Positions 14,447 through 28,299 of a stretch of 64,000 nucleotides of DNA are shown here, piece by piece. Below the pieces are notes generated by a model. The model made no database searches. It saw nothing but the letters and a program-made list of their open reading frames with translations, and had not been told where the DNA came from. The first letter of the stretch is position 1, and each line of letters starts with the position of its first letter. The DNA is taken from NCBI RefSeq assembly GCF_028389875.1, contig NC_084671.1:3059501-3123500 (forward strand), read 5' to 3'. A program made the position numbers and the translations under genes. The stretch comes from Rhea pennata (Eukaryota > Chordata > Aves > Rheiformes > Rheidae).

Positions 14447-15241
14447 TTGGGTATTTTTGCAGTAGGCTCATTGCACAGTGGAGAGAAGCCCTCAGACTAC
14501 TTGCTAAAACAATTCCCCTCCTCCAGAGAGCAGTTCCCCTTCGGAAGTGAGCTCACCTGCGTTTCAGGAGGGTTTCCTGACTGCAAGCTGGAGGATGTGC
14601 ACCGCTGCCGGGTGGAATCGAGCCTCCTGCAACCTCCCTGCATCAGACGTGATGCTAGTGCGGCCTCAGCCCAAGTCAGGACAGCCAGCTGCTCCGCAGG
14701 AAATAATCTACAAAACAGATCCTGTGGCTGTACGACCACCATAAATATCGAAAACAGGAGCATACGCCTGGGGAAGACGCAGAAGAAACAGGCAAAATCG
14801 GAGCTCTGCTTCGGGGAAAAGCTTGCCCTTACAACCACTTTAGTGAAACAGGCAACGACGCGAAGGGCTTTTCAAAACCTGACAGTAATTCAGTGCAAAC
14901 AAATTAAATGTCAGTCGACTGGACCCTCTCTATACAGACAAGCGCTAAGAAAAATACAAACTATAGTCTGCTTAAGACTGGTTAAAACTGTTTGTGATGA
15001 GCCCCAAAATGTAGTCTGTACCTCTAACCTGAAGGCAGCAAGCTCTCCTCTGGCGAATTTGCTGCCAGTACCCAGTCTAACCTTACACTACAGGACTCGC
15101 TGCAGATCAGTGCTTGTTACACCGTGCCCAGTAACTGAAAAGTTCTCCCGCAATTGTTTTCTGTTTTCTTCTTTTTCTGAAAAGGACACACAGCACACTC
15201 CGCTAAAACAGCCACCAAAATACATGCATTTACCATATTAA
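14447..15241 (+). other. Long open frame without an internal ATG start, unrecognised
   Basis: A 264-codon stretch free of stops lies on the plus strand, antisense to PPM1L. It opens at a TTG, and the only Met codon inside lies a few residues before the stop, so it cannot be translated as a conventional ORF. It is rich in Cys, Ser, Gln and Lys with no visible domain or membrane segment. The first 400 bp are moderately GC-rich. It could be chance, part of a spliced non-coding transcript or a decayed element. I do not assign a function. Confidence 0.2.
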
Positions 15242-17137
15242 AGGCTTTCCAGGACACTTCAGACAAATGTTCTAAGCTAGAAGTATGGAAATATTAGAGC
15301 ATCTTCCTATCAGTATGAAAGTATTCTTGCTGTATGTATTTCCCTTTCTCAAAGAGAGGGAATACTAAAACTAGTATCTGAAAGGCAAATAATTCTTTGA
15401 GATCTCCCTTCACACGGCTGCCACCACTCCCACGTGCTGATTGCTGGCACATCTGCCTTCCCTCACACAGGCACCTCTAAAATAGAGGCTAACATTTCAG
15501 ACCAACTGGAAAGAGGTAACTCAAACATAGACTCCTCAGATTTTCTTAAAAAAAAAATAACAAAAGAAATTTAGCAGGCATCTGCTAAAATAACATTTCT
15601 CATGAAGTTTCCATCCACAGATTTTCATTCTATTTATGAGTAACTTGCATTTCAAATTTAATAGCAGTAGCAGGATTACTGTAGGCACACTTAGGGATTG
15701 TCAGAGAAGTTAGGTTGTGTTTGTGCCGTTTGTGATAAAACAATTAAAAAACACAAGATAAAGAGCATTTCCTAGCAGATTGTTTTAATATATTATATAT
15801 GTAAAATCCTGCATTGGAAGAAATATATATTTAATTTCAAGCATAATTACAAACACCAGTGGGACTTTAGTGCATCACAAAGAAAAAGCACTTCTTGCAA
15901 GGTAGTCCAAGGAAGCAGTTGCTTGTGACCATCACTTTAGCATGCAGTCACATATTCAAGATGCTCTATAGAGCTAAATATTTCTAGAATAAGCAATACA
16001 TTTTCTCCCAATTACGGAATACAAGGGCTGTACAGAATTTGTATAGAATATGAGTTTTCTTCAAAAAAAAATTTTTTTAAGGCAGAGAAAGCAAAAAGCA
16101 GTTGGAGAATAAAATCGCGTTAACTCAGACAGGCAGGAGTGGCTAGCAACAGACTTCATCTGAAAGACCTCCTGCTACAGTCATCATACATACACAGGAG
16201 AAAACCTCCAGTTGGAAGACATTCAAGTGAGAAAACACGCATGAAAAATGAGCACAGTTTACACATGTTTGCAATTCAGTGTTGTGCTGGGAAGCCAGAG
16301 TAACTTCACACCTGGAGCGCTCACAGCGATGAACAATCCTGCAAGGATTTACTGAAATCCCTGCCAAGCCTGCCCACTGACCAGAGACTTTCCACGGGTG
16401 AAAGTCTTGTTACGTCTTGAGTTTCAGCTTTTGATCCACTTAAAAATTTTTTTCCTACCAAGTTACCTGAGACTTACATATTTTGCACAAGTAGATATTT
16501 GTGTCAGAACAAGATTTTCCAGAAAAAAAAACAGATCGTTTTAAGTAGTTGTAATATATTTTATCAGTTCTTTTCCTCTATTTTAGCTATGGAGAGTATT
16601 TTTAGTTCTAATGGAATAGCAAGACTACTACTTCTACGCCTTTATTTAAATGCTGAACACTGAAGAAAACTGATTGTGTCCAGTCCAGATACTGTCAATT
16701 TACAGATGAGTTCTGTTTCAATTTCCGGTTTTGCTTCTAGGAAAATAGTAAGATGGATTCAAACTATTTTAATTTCTTCTCAGACAAAATTACATTTGCT
16801 AGCAAGTAACCTTCAGTTTGCACCACAGCTGTAATGGCCATTACCAAAATTTGCATTTCTTTGTCTCTGAATATTAGCAGAAGACCATGTTTCCTTGGAA
16901 TTCCATTGCTTTAACTAATAAATTATAGAAATAGTCTCATCTAGAATCTTGTTCCATACATATAAATGCATGACAAAAACAACTTCCATAATTTAGTATT
17001 TGGTTTCCCTTTTGATCCTTGTTTCAATTCTTATTTTGAGGCTAAAACAGACGTTTCAGGGGTTTCTCCACTGGAATGTATCAGGGAAGAACAAATGTTA
17101 TTTTGTTACTTCTAAATAAAGGAAAAGATGTAGGGTT

Positions 17138-17148
17138 CCCCCCCCCCC
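17138..17148. repeat. C11 homopolymer
   Basis: Eleven consecutive C residues in otherwise AT-rich intron sequence. Confidence 0.9.
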
Positions 17149-18138
17149 AAACCTCTTTCTCCAAATCTTAGTTTGGAATGATGATATCTCCATTTCCTAT
17201 TCTTTGATGTATCAAAAATAATCAAGCTCCCACAACCCTCACTTCTACTAACAGAAGAGGAAGATACCGCTACGGAATCGCGCACGTACGCCTCGCCTTT
17301 CAGGCACGTTAACCACAGTCCACCAGTTTCCTGAAAGGTGCATGGGTTACTAAAGCACCAGGCAGCTAAGCCCATCGTTACTTTGGTTTCTTGCAATTCA
17401 GCTGCAATTCAGATAGTTCCAATTTTTTCAAGGGATCGTTAGCATGCTTACTAATTCCAGCTGTTTCCAACAGTCTCAGTCATTGAAAGTTACTGCATTT
17501 AAAACAGGAAGGTCACAGAACAGGGACAGGTCACGAATGTCAGATCGTAGGAGACATGAGCCTAACATCTCCTAGTGAAGTGCGGGAACACTGACAACTC
17601 CCAGAGCAGCCCTGATGCTTCTCTGTAACTCTACCTAATGCACCACAGCTAGACAGTTGGAGGAAAGTTGCGGAGCACTTAGGGAGTACAGCCGGTGCTG
17701 CACAGGTTTACGGTTCCTGTCAGGCTCCTATGCACCCGCATATGCTGGTGCATATCAGAGTTCACAGCTTTCAAAATAGAGATGCAAAGAAGTGCTTGCA
17801 CACACTCCTGAAGGATGTCAGGGGAGCTGTGGTCTCCAGAACTTAAGCATCTGTGAAGATATATTAGCAAAAACAGCTTCCCTGGAGTGTTTGGCCTCAT
17901 TTTTGCCCTATAAACACCATTTCATTACAGACTCTTGAAATATGACATTTAAATACGTTCTTGGGTATTATGGCTTAATGATTGAGGTGGACAAGGTCAT
18001 GGCAATATTTGCAATTTTGAAACTGTTTGCTGGAGAATCTAGATTTTCTCGCACCTCATGGCCTTGGCATTAGCTCATTCTTACCGCTAATTACTTCACT
18101 CTACAAAATATTTACATATAATCCTTTCAAGTATTCAT

Positions 18139-18170
18139 TCTCTCTCTCTCTCTTTTTTTTTTTTTTTTTT
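18139..18170. repeat. (TC)n followed by an 18-base T tract
   Basis: Seven TC dinucleotides run directly into a T18 tract. This is a simple repeat in PPM1L intron 1. Confidence 0.95.
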
Positions 18171-21100
18171 AGTAGTCATAAATATATATGCACATTCTTC
18201 TTTTGGTTCATTTGATTTTCTCTCCATGCGTGGCTATATGTAATCAAGGTAAGAACAGAGGCTTTCTCCCCTGCCCTGTAATTTTAATTCATCTAATTTC
18301 CTTTTACTTTTCCCAACCTATCCCTCTTCACCTTGAAACTTCCCCCACTATTAGGGGCAATTTCTTGTGATACAGCACTTGAATTCAAAAAAAATTGGGG
18401 GTGAGGGATCTTTATCTTTCATTAACAAAGTTTTCAAAGTCAAAAGCCAAAACACTTAATTAAATCATTTAGGGCTTTTCACGAGAAATATGAAAATCTG
18501 CAACTAGATTACAGTGTTCCGTAATTTAACTTTTCTTTCCGTACTTAAATTGGAGAATACTACCCACGCTCACTTCCAAGCTCCACGTTGCTGCTGCATT
18601 CATATCTGCAGACTGGTCAGCCACTTAGAAGTTGATCTCCTGGATCAAAAGCAGCAGCTTCCAGAAGATTTTAGTCTCTCTCCTTTCAACATCAGAAAAT
18701 TGGAGAAGTACTGCCTCAGGAACCTATGCTGCAACATCTGCAGTAATTAAAGTGACAAGCAATGGACTGCTTGCACTTACCCTCTCTTCATGTTGCTCAA
18801 GATAGGTCAAATTATGCTAAGTTTTCAAGTCTCGCCATTCGCTCCCTACACTGAAAGACTCCTGTTGGCAAAGAAAGGGAACATCAAGTCTCCCTTCCAG
18901 AAGGGCAGGTGAACACAAAGATGAAGTTCAGCTTCTCCCCTGACACAATACCAAAGAGAAGGCCTGGGACCTCTTGGAGTTAATTCAGGCAGGTAGCAGG
19001 GGTTAATGCTGATCACATCCTTTGGTTTCTGCAAACCGCCAAGCCTTTACACCAAGGTTTCTCACTGTGGCAGGTGCACACTGGAAATGTGTTTTGGCAT
19101 CAGCGATGGCCACTAAGATCAACAGTGCTGAGGTGGATAGGTATTGATGATGCTAGGTCTTGGGTACCACTGTTTGCTTGATAACCTTGTAAAGGAAAGA
19201 AGCTGAACACTGCAAAAAGCAGTGAGCAGGTTACTGTGCTATAGTCCTGCAAAGAGTTACCCACGCTGGGGTCTGACCGAGAGCAGAAGGCAGCAGTTGC
19301 ACCTGGGACTGAAAGGGAGGGAGTCTATAAAGTTCTATTTTCAGTGGCATTACTGACTTGTATCAGATCAGCCAAGGGACATAAACAGAAATTTAAGCCT
19401 GTAAAATGATCTGAAAACACCTGTTCACAGAGGTATAATGTGTTTTCGTGATATACTTCGAATCAGCAACACAATGAGGTAGACTCACATCCAGAGGCAA
19501 ACAAAATATTAAGTTCCCAAACTGTACATACAAAATATCAATTAAAGTTTAAAAGTCTGTTATTCAAATTGATTCAGCTCTCCTAATTACTCAGGAATGC
19601 TGGGAAATTTAATCACAAAATATTCCAGTAAAAACCTCTCTCTTCACTACAGTAAGTCTGTGGCGGTGTCCTTTCATATTCATCAATATGATTTTAATCT
19701 TCCTCCACAGTCAGGTTTCTTCCTTAATAAGAGATGTACAACCAACATGCCAAAAAAGCTTTTAAAACATATTTGAAACAACTAATTCTGATATGTAGCT
19801 GGCTACAGTTTCTTTTGGCTCTCCTGCCCGCATTATAACATTTAGTTTATTAGAAAGAGCTACGTCAGTTGCCAACCTCAGAAGTTTACAGTAACACTTT
19901 TAGAATACACAAACTCCAATCGTTTAAAGTATGAGTGCAAAAAATAACCCATCCCAAGAGATGCTCTAATTTACTCCACCTATTTCCCCAGTCAAGTCAT
20001 GCGCAGAGCTGCAGCATGAAGCTGTACGCAGCTACCATCTTGAGCTGCTGTATGTCACTACCAGACTAGCGCTCTGCTATATAAAGAGGCAGATAAGATA
20101 GATAAAAGAGGCTGGGGGGGGTGTGTTAAAATTTTGAATCTCAAAGCCTAAGATTTTTATAATCTATTAATTAAGATAACTATTTAATTAATGTAATAAA
20201 TTATACACTGCAACTATTTGCCTCTGAAGATTAGAGAAGAAATTACTGACTGGTAATATCAATGGATGAGCATCTGGAATGGGAGTCTGCACCTGCAGGA
20301 AAAGATTCAGCTCTTACGGTGGCTTATTTCCATTTACCTCAGTTTACAGACTAGTTCATCCAAAACTGAAACACTTACTTGGTATTAAAGGAAAAAAAAA
20401 TTGTCCTTTTATCATCTGCGAATAAAGGCTATAAGTAAGGGGACAATACCTACGCTCTAAAATGTTCCTGGCTGCTACACCCTGAAGAGAGTCAACGTTC
20501 AGTTCACACACTACCAGCAGTGCTGAAATGTTTTAGAAGAGCTCTTGTTCAGCTTATGAATTCTAGCCTACACTACATAATTTCTGCCTTTCTTAGCATC
20601 CCTCTGTCCATTTTCCAAGTAGCCAGAGCAAGGTATTGCTCTCACAAGCGGCATATTGCTACCTAGGGGCTCAGAGGTACGACTCCCGCCAGAGCCCCCA
20701 GACCGGAGCCTTTGAGCACATTTAGGTAAGGTCGCAGATGCACTAGCACAAAACACCTTGTGGGACAGCAGGCTTTCCTACCCAGGAAAAGGTGTGGGAT
20801 TTTGGAAGTAATTGATGACCTTGTGATCATTCTCTCTGAGCAGGAAATAGGTTAGCTCGAGCTGGGTGAAGTACTGCTAATCCTTGTCTGTCCTACGGTG
20901 ATTCAGGTTAGACCTGAGGAGCCAGTACCTGACTTCCTAAGAGATGACGTGGGCATGGACTTGAAGTCTCAGGAAGACATGCTTGGCAAGAGGACCTTCA
21001 TCAATGAATAAAGCTTAGAAGCCCCAGAAAAGGATGTGCTTCAAATCGATTCACACTCCAGAGGCTTGAAAGGTTCACTACACTTACCTCTGTAAGCAAA

Positions 21101-24100
21101 GCATTCGACAGTTTCTAAAAGATGGAGGCCTTTTACTTCATTTTTTAAATTCTATTCTTATTTATGTGTTGGTTTTGGATTTTTCATGTGGATATCAAAG
21201 CCAAATTAAAAACAGGCCAATAAAAATCTTGTCAAACAGAAAACATAGCTAGTAAATACCATTCTCCTGTTTCTGTAACACTGTAAAACAGAGATATTGT
21301 GAATAGGTATATCAAGAAACATAATTGCTGAAATAAATACTAATGCAAAGAAGAATTCAGGTTGATGATTTAAGTGCTTGCCAATTTAAACCATCACTGA
21401 AAAGTGCTTATTTAAAAGCACTAATTGAAATAATTCCATCCCAGAGGCAGGAGATTGCTCCTACATTCGAAGTTAAAAATAATATCACTATTAACCTCAA
21501 CAACAATTTTCTAATTGCCAAAGATTACAAATCTTTTATGCAGCATTCATCCAGATAGGAGGCAATCACTCTCCTTCACTTTCCAAAAACATTATTGTAA
21601 TAGCATTGTAAGGTAAGTCCCCGTTTTAAAAAAAGTCAAACTTATGCAACGTATTTTTATGAAAGCATAAAATATTTACCTCTGGCAAAATTAAAAGACC
21701 TGTCATACCAATCTTCTATAAATTAATGTAGCACTTCAAACTAATATTTACAGATGAAACACAAGCAGGAGGAGGGGCTGACCAGAACTCTTCTCTGCCC
21801 TGTCAATGACAACTGTCACCATGAAATAGGCAGCTGGTCCTGCATTTTGTTCTCTAAATCCTGAGCAATCAGGACTGTCAACACATGCCAGCAAACCAAC
21901 AGCTATTGGGGGTGGGGGGGAGGCAAATTTTAGTTCTGAGAGATATAAAAAGCTTAGTGCTGTTTCAAGAATCATAAAGAAATGCAGCCAAAAACGCACA
22001 CTCACGCTTTCTTTTTTTTTCCTGACATGCACAGAGAAAGATAAAACAGCATTCATCCTAAATCACATCCAATTCAGAAATAACCCATACACACACATCT
22101 CTGAGGGTTTGGGTCTTAAAGCAGAATACAAACAGTGGTACATTGAACTCAGTAGTAATTTTTCTGCTGGTGCCTGGTGATCTTGCTAGGATCAGCTCAA
22201 TCTAAAATCAAGGAAAGCTACAATGCAAGAACACATGCTAACCTTCCTTTTCTCCCCTACTTAAACTCTTGCCTGCAAGCCCCAAGCTGCTCCTCATTTC
22301 TCTCACCCTCCCCCTGCACCAGGGGCCTTATACCTTGCTATGCCATTAAGAACCCTGGATGCCCTCTAGACATTGCTTTCAATTGCATGGCCAGAAAAGG
22401 TAGTAACATCTTTTTTTCAAGCAGTTATAAAAATATATCTTTCCTTGTCACAGTTCAGAGTTAGCTGCATCTCCAACTCCCAACTGGCCAAGTGCACACT
22501 TAGGCGCAGGCAGGTCCTCTGCCTTCCCCTTCTCTGGTGGGAACCCCAGCAGCATCCTGCCCACCAGCAGTGCCACAGCACATCCAACTGGGTTTAGTCT
22601 TTGCGTCAAGGGCTGTGATCAGGTGCTCAGCATCACGACCCCACTATCAGGTGATGAATATCACAGGTCTTTTGAAATAAAATCTGGCTGAATCTTAACT
22701 GTAGGATAAGAATGTATGAGTTACAACACAACTATCTACATGCTCATCCTACCTATAGGCTTAGGTCAATCTGGCGCCTCCCAGATAACAGCACTTCTGG
22801 GAAATGAGATTCAGTCCCCTTTACAGCATTGCTGCTTCTCCTTCCTGTGATTTAGGGACTCCTTATCCATTCTATTTTTCTACTTTTCCATGTGCAATTT
22901 TCCTTTTCTTCTATAAAGAGGCTGAATTTAGCTTGGTCAGGAGTAAATATCAAATGACTCTACTAGCTTTGTTCAGCAAAAGTCATACAAATTATTGCTC
23001 AGATTCCCTGCTTCTCAACACAAATAAACCCACTGTAATTACATAGCATGTATCAGCCAAATTTAAAATGTATATATATTAAAAGTGTCTCCTACATCCT
23101 ATATACAGTCCTAGCTCTTAAAAGACCTAAATAATAAATGTAGCAAGAAAAATTAGCATATTCACACTCAGATACAGGAAAGCATATGAAACTTCAGGGC
23201 TATAAACATTAAGTGAACCAAGAGGAAAGGCACTTTTTGTCCTCCCTTTCCTCCTACTCCCACACTAAGCTTCCATTCTTGAAGCACACAATCTTGGATG
23301 GACATTTTATTTAATGATGATCACAATCAGATATTTCAATATCTCAATTTCAGTGCGTGTTTGCAGGAAACATACATTTCAGGGAAAACTTAAGACAGTT
23401 CTGGGTTACAGGTCCATGTGTACACTACTTGCAAATAAATGATGTTCTCATTTAAAAATGCAAGCTTAAAAAAGTAAGTGAGCTGTGGCAGACCAGCAAA
23501 CTATATTATGGGCTGTGCACTTTTGCTTATCAGAAGAAATGCTTCATGCCCTGTAGCAGTTTTCTATCTGGTAGGGAATGAAAAAGAAGAGATATATTAC
23601 ATTTAAAATTATTGATTGAAAGCCATACTGTATGACAGTTTCAACTATTATAACAGAATTTAATAAAATCAAATGTTTACCCCTAAAGGGGATTTGGGGG
23701 GAGGGAAGAGAAGCTTTTTCAACATTTATGACAATGAGAAAATTTGCAAGGAATAACATTTTAGCACTGGAAGTAAATGCAAATAAATGTTCATTTCTCC
23801 AGGGGACTTTTGAGGTTCGCCGACATGATGTGCTATGGATAATTGCATTGTGGTTTAGCAGTTAAAACACGTACTTTGATTGTCTGGCTGGAGATGTCAG
23901 CTGCTCACACAGCTGTGAATCAGACAAGGTCGGAGATGATGAGAGCCAGCAATGTTTCAGCATCATAATCAATTTGTATCATCATCAGCATGATTGGTAC
24001 TCCATGCTGCCACACAGCTCTCCAAAGTTCATTAAAGCACCCAACAAAGACTTACACTTCTTCCTCTCCCCTGGTCTGTTATACTGTACCACCAGACCCT

Positions 24101-24201
24101 TGTGAAGCTTCCCTACTTCGAGCTGGAGGCTCTATCCCACTTGCATACTCTGTGTTTCCACTCTCAAACTACTCTCCTGGAATGACTTTTCTGCAAAAGT
24201 T

Positions 24202-24233
24202 AAATATATATATATATATACATTTATATATAT
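24202..24233. repeat. (TA)n microsatellite
   Basis: An AT dinucleotide run of about 17 bases is followed by a second short TATA run after a brief interruption. Confidence 0.9.
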
Positions 24234-25650
24234 CCACTAATTTTCCATTCAAATTATGTTACGGCCTGCAAGTTACTCTAGACATGAAAGTCTTGTCTTG
24301 AGATTTTTCTTGATTTTAAATAAATTTATTTTTGCAACGTGATCATTACAGTTCACAGAAACAACATCCATATCAGACCAGAAACAGCTGTTACATCTTA
24401 CTGTGAGGCATTATGGCCAAAATGAGCAGTTATTTCACTGCAATTAGCACACTCTCTCCAGTCTCCCCTACTGGCCCAGGCTCAACTATTTGCTACTATT
24501 CTGGTGTCTTCAAATATTTTTCCCACAAGTTGTAACAAAATTCATGTTTTTTTAAAGCTAGACTTCTTTTCCAATAAAATCTCTATATTTGACAGTAAGT
24601 TTTAAACTGCTTTAATAGAAAGGATTATCTTTCTATTGAGCATCCTAAGGATGTAAAGTCTTCAGGATGCTCAAAAACATGTGCAGTGACTTTTGATCAA
24701 AGAGCTTGAAAAATACACTCTGAGCAGATAAAAAGCTTCCTCTGGCAAATACGGGGACCTACCTAAAACATCATTCCTGAAGGCTCCTTGAACTCCTTTT
24801 GAATACAAAATGCCTTTGTAACAAGTAAAAACTAATGATACAATGTCATCATGCACTTCAGAAGGAAACATACTTCTGAACACGTCTTTGTTCTCATTTT
24901 ACCTTCAGAGTGAACTGAAATTCTACTGGGCTAGGAGAGGGTCATTAAACCTTCACGATCTGCTTTTACATGAAGATCTCTTGGGCAAAAAGCTGGCCAT
25001 GAGCCAGAGAAACCAGTCTGTCCAGCTAGACTGCTGTCTCGGTAACAGAATCACTGACAGTAAATGTTACCACCATAACAGGAACCTGAGCAGGAATTCA
25101 CCTGCCAAAGGGATCTGGTAGTTATAAAAGCCATTCTAAAGAAGTAAGAGTCTCATGTTTACCTCCTATTCCAGAAGGAGGCAGCACAAGGAAAATAAGG
25201 AATACAGTCCTGAACGTGTAGCAGAGGTTTTGAAATTGGAGTATAAACACACACACTGCTAGGAACAGGCAGATCACTTTAAACAGCACGCATGTGCCAT
25301 ACGGTATGAACAGCAACAGCTCCTGTTATTGCTCATCTTCAGCACGCTGCCTGAGAGGTAGGCTGAGCACCCCAGCAAAGGTGCCCGCTGCTGTCCTGCG
25401 TCTACATGCCTTTACAGTATGCACAAGGACCTACCCAGTGTGAGGACCCAAGCTTTGGCAAATGGAGCATAGTTTGTTGAGGTAAAGTGTTGCCTAAATG
25501 GATGAAGGTGTAAGCTTCACAGGATGCTCAGGATGTATGACACAAAAACATGACCACAGGGCTACCCAGAGAGCAGGGCAAATGGGCAGAGGTACGAGGA
25601 GTCTTGCTCTGCAGAGGCACGTAGTAGGGAGGATAGCAGCATAGTCCAAA

Positions 25651-25714
25651 GGGTAGCCTAACCAAGGGTACCAAAGGGTACCCTACCCAAGGTAGGCTAC
25701 CCTACCTTGGGTAG
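25651..25714. repeat. Nested hairpin cluster with a perfect 14-bp stem
   Basis: CTACCCAAGGTAGG (25683-25696) and its exact reverse complement (25701-25714) are separated by four bases, CTAC. Directly before it GGGTACC occurs twice (25666 and 25676), itself nearly palindromic. GGGTAGCCTAACC at 25651 can pair, with one unpaired base, with GGTAGGCTACCC at 25691-25702, so two competing folds exist. Confidence 0.8.
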
Positions 25715-27487
25715 CTGAGTTCACTTAACCTTCAAGGTTTTACCTAATATCAAAGTGAAGAAATGGAGCTAGAGGCTTAGGCCTTTCTGTGTGTAATTAT
25801 AGGAGCCACTGCCCTTAAACTAGTTTTGGGAATTCTCATTTCAAGGACATCAATTCAAACCAAAAAGCAATACAGAAGCAGCATACAAGCATTTTATTCC
25901 CTTTTCTAGGTGTATCAGTACTTATGACACACTTACAAAAAAGAACAAGCCTAGAACCTCAAAACCCAAGAAATGTTAGTGCCATCCACCTCTGGAATAT
26001 GTTTTTGGCTCACAAAACTTAACTCATCTAGCAGGCCATCTTTTCTGAAGACGTGAGCAGCTGAAGGGTTCCTTGGGGTAGGGGATGGGGGGGCGAGGAA
26101 GGTGTACATCCAGAAATGAGGGTGACTGTGAGCCAGCAGCACGCCTTGCAGCTGCAGCGAAGGCACAACGTACGTGCCCAGGAAGCACGTTACACAGGGC
26201 AAAGGAAGAGGGAACGGGCCAAAGGGCCCCAAGAGCAAGGAAAAGGTGCCCAGGAACAGAACAACTAGCAAGGGATTTCCAACAGTGCCAAGACAGCTGT
26301 AGAGAGCAGTAATAACCAGGGAAAATCAGGCAGTAGCAAAATAAAGCCAAGAGATTGTTTAAAAGATGAAACTGCCAGAAACAAGAAAACTCAGTTTTAA
26401 GGAACAGTTTAACTACAAGAGTTACTGAAGGATATCAAGTTAAAAAGCATCATGCACTAACAACTGTCATTTGGACATTCCTGTTCTGTAGCTGTGAAAT
26501 ACCCTTCCCATCTATGGCAATGGATAAGCTGCTGAGCATTTACCTCGGAGCAGCAGCATGCACACAAACACTGCTTGTAAGTAGTCTGAGTTATTCAAGT
26601 TCACAGAGGAACTTGAATGACTGCTCAGAATCTAAAGGCATCTACAAATCAAAATTGATTTAGTTAAACCAGAAGCAATCAGTTGGCTGCCTCTGTGCCC
26701 AAATGAGGAAGCACTGATTCAAGTTAAGCAAGCAGACTGTATTTAATTAACTTCTTGATTTTTACAAAAATTGAAAAAGACTCAATTTTATACCCAATAA
26801 TACAGCTATGAATGACAGTGATAAGAGCTACTAGTTCCAATTACTTACTTTTTCATCATATTAATCAATTCTAAGTCACATTTAGATGGGGCAAATGAGC
26901 ACACAAAGTAGGGCTAAGTTAAAGATTACACAAAAATGCTTTGTACAGTAAAAACTGTAACACCATAACATCATATCCAAGAATCAAAACTTGCATGAAC
27001 AAAAATGACATAAATTTTCCTATACATAATTTTGGTTTATATTTTAGGATACTTGTGCAGAATTTATAAGCAGATTTGAGACTTGTATACCAACACGACC
27101 TTATCTATGTAAGTATTTATTCAAATATTTAGGCATTTTGCAGAGGACTCTAGATTAGAAATTGAAAGAAATTATTATAAAAGGAAAACCATCACTAATG
27201 CCAGCAGTTTCTTTTTAAAAACTGCAAAAACTACTTACAAATAGGTTCTAACAGCCATCAAAACTCAAAGCTCTCATTTGCTTTATTTGTACTTTTAAAA
27301 ATCTAATGCCATTAATTTTTAATGCCCTTGACTCAAAAGCATGACAGGTAAATTTTCATCACCAAGTTTGGTTAACTAATTCAGCATAAGAGAAACAGGT
27401 TTTGACTTCGAGATTGCAGATCCTGATAAATTTAGAAAAAAACCAAAACAAAACACAACATTGTCAGCTTTCTCTTCTTTCAACATA

Positions 27488-27529
27488 TTGCATAAATACT
27501 TTTCACTCTTGCATAAATACTTTTCACTC
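27488..27529. repeat. Perfect tandem duplication of 21 bp
   Basis: A 21-base unit beginning TTGCATAAATAC and ending TTTCACTC is present twice in direct succession (27488-27508 and 27509-27529) with no mismatch. It looks like a recent slippage duplication and may be length-polymorphic. Confidence 0.95.
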
Positions 27530-27911
27530 TCAGGATTAAAAATGAGAAAACTCTAAACATTACCAAGATAGAAATATTAGCTCAATGTTAGTTTGTATCT
27601 GGCAGAAGGCAAACAGTGCCTTTCAACTGGCAACTACCAATCTAGTTAAATGGAATAAATTTTCCCCCACCAATATCTGAACGGATGTTCATCATTACAG
27701 CATGACCTATTCACAGTAAAGTTTAGGTTATTATTTGAATCCTTTCACCAATTAATCAGGACAACTGAACGTGCTAACAGCTGTGAACAGGAGCATCTAT
27801 CTCTAAAAAGCAATATAGACACATGAGAAAGTCATGATGTAGTTCTCCAAGGGTACGATTTACAGCTAATCAGCTGTTCTGCTGATAACCTCACACACAT
27901 CTGATGAATTT

Positions 27912-27938
27912 AAGGTTTCTTTAAGTTTAAGAAACCTT
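27912..27938. repeat. Small inverted repeat, 10-bp stem and 7-bp loop
   Basis: AAGGTTTCTT (27912-27921) and AAGAAACCTT (27929-27938) are exact reverse complements around a 7-base loop. No run of T that would make it functionally distinct; no role assigned. Confidence 0.7.
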
Positions 27939-28014
27939 TTAATTTCGTCGAGAATCAAGTCGTCTCATACTCATTAAACGTTAAGAACATGCAGGTGGCT
28001 ACTGCCCAAGTATG

Positions 28015-28265
28015 TGGCATTCCGCCGCTCACTCCCCGGCCTCGCCGTGCTGCGACTTGTTCGTCGGGGCTGGCGGGAAGACAGCACCTAAGTTTACCCC
28101 GAAGAATCCGGGAGGAGTTAATCAGGCTCTCAAATACCTGTATTTCAAATACACGGCCAGCTCACTCGAGCACAGCTGGCATAGTGCCATTTACTCCAGG
28201 CTTCACCTCAGCCCGCACGTTTCCATAGTCTCAGACGAGGCTAGTCAGGACTCTAACCGTTATCT
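28015..28265. other. CpG-enriched islet in PPM1L intron 1
   Basis: About 250 bp have raised GC and CpG relative to the flanks, ending at the T19 tract at 28281-28299. Overlapping plus-strand frames are open but contain no recognised protein. It could be a regulatory patch 3.5 kb inside the intron. Confidence 0.35.
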
Positions 28266-28280
28266 CCTGATCTTGGTGCG

Positions 28281-28299
28281 TTTTTTTTTTTTTTTTTTT
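28281..28299. repeat. T19 homopolymer
   Basis: Nineteen consecutive T residues, simple repeat. Confidence 0.95.
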
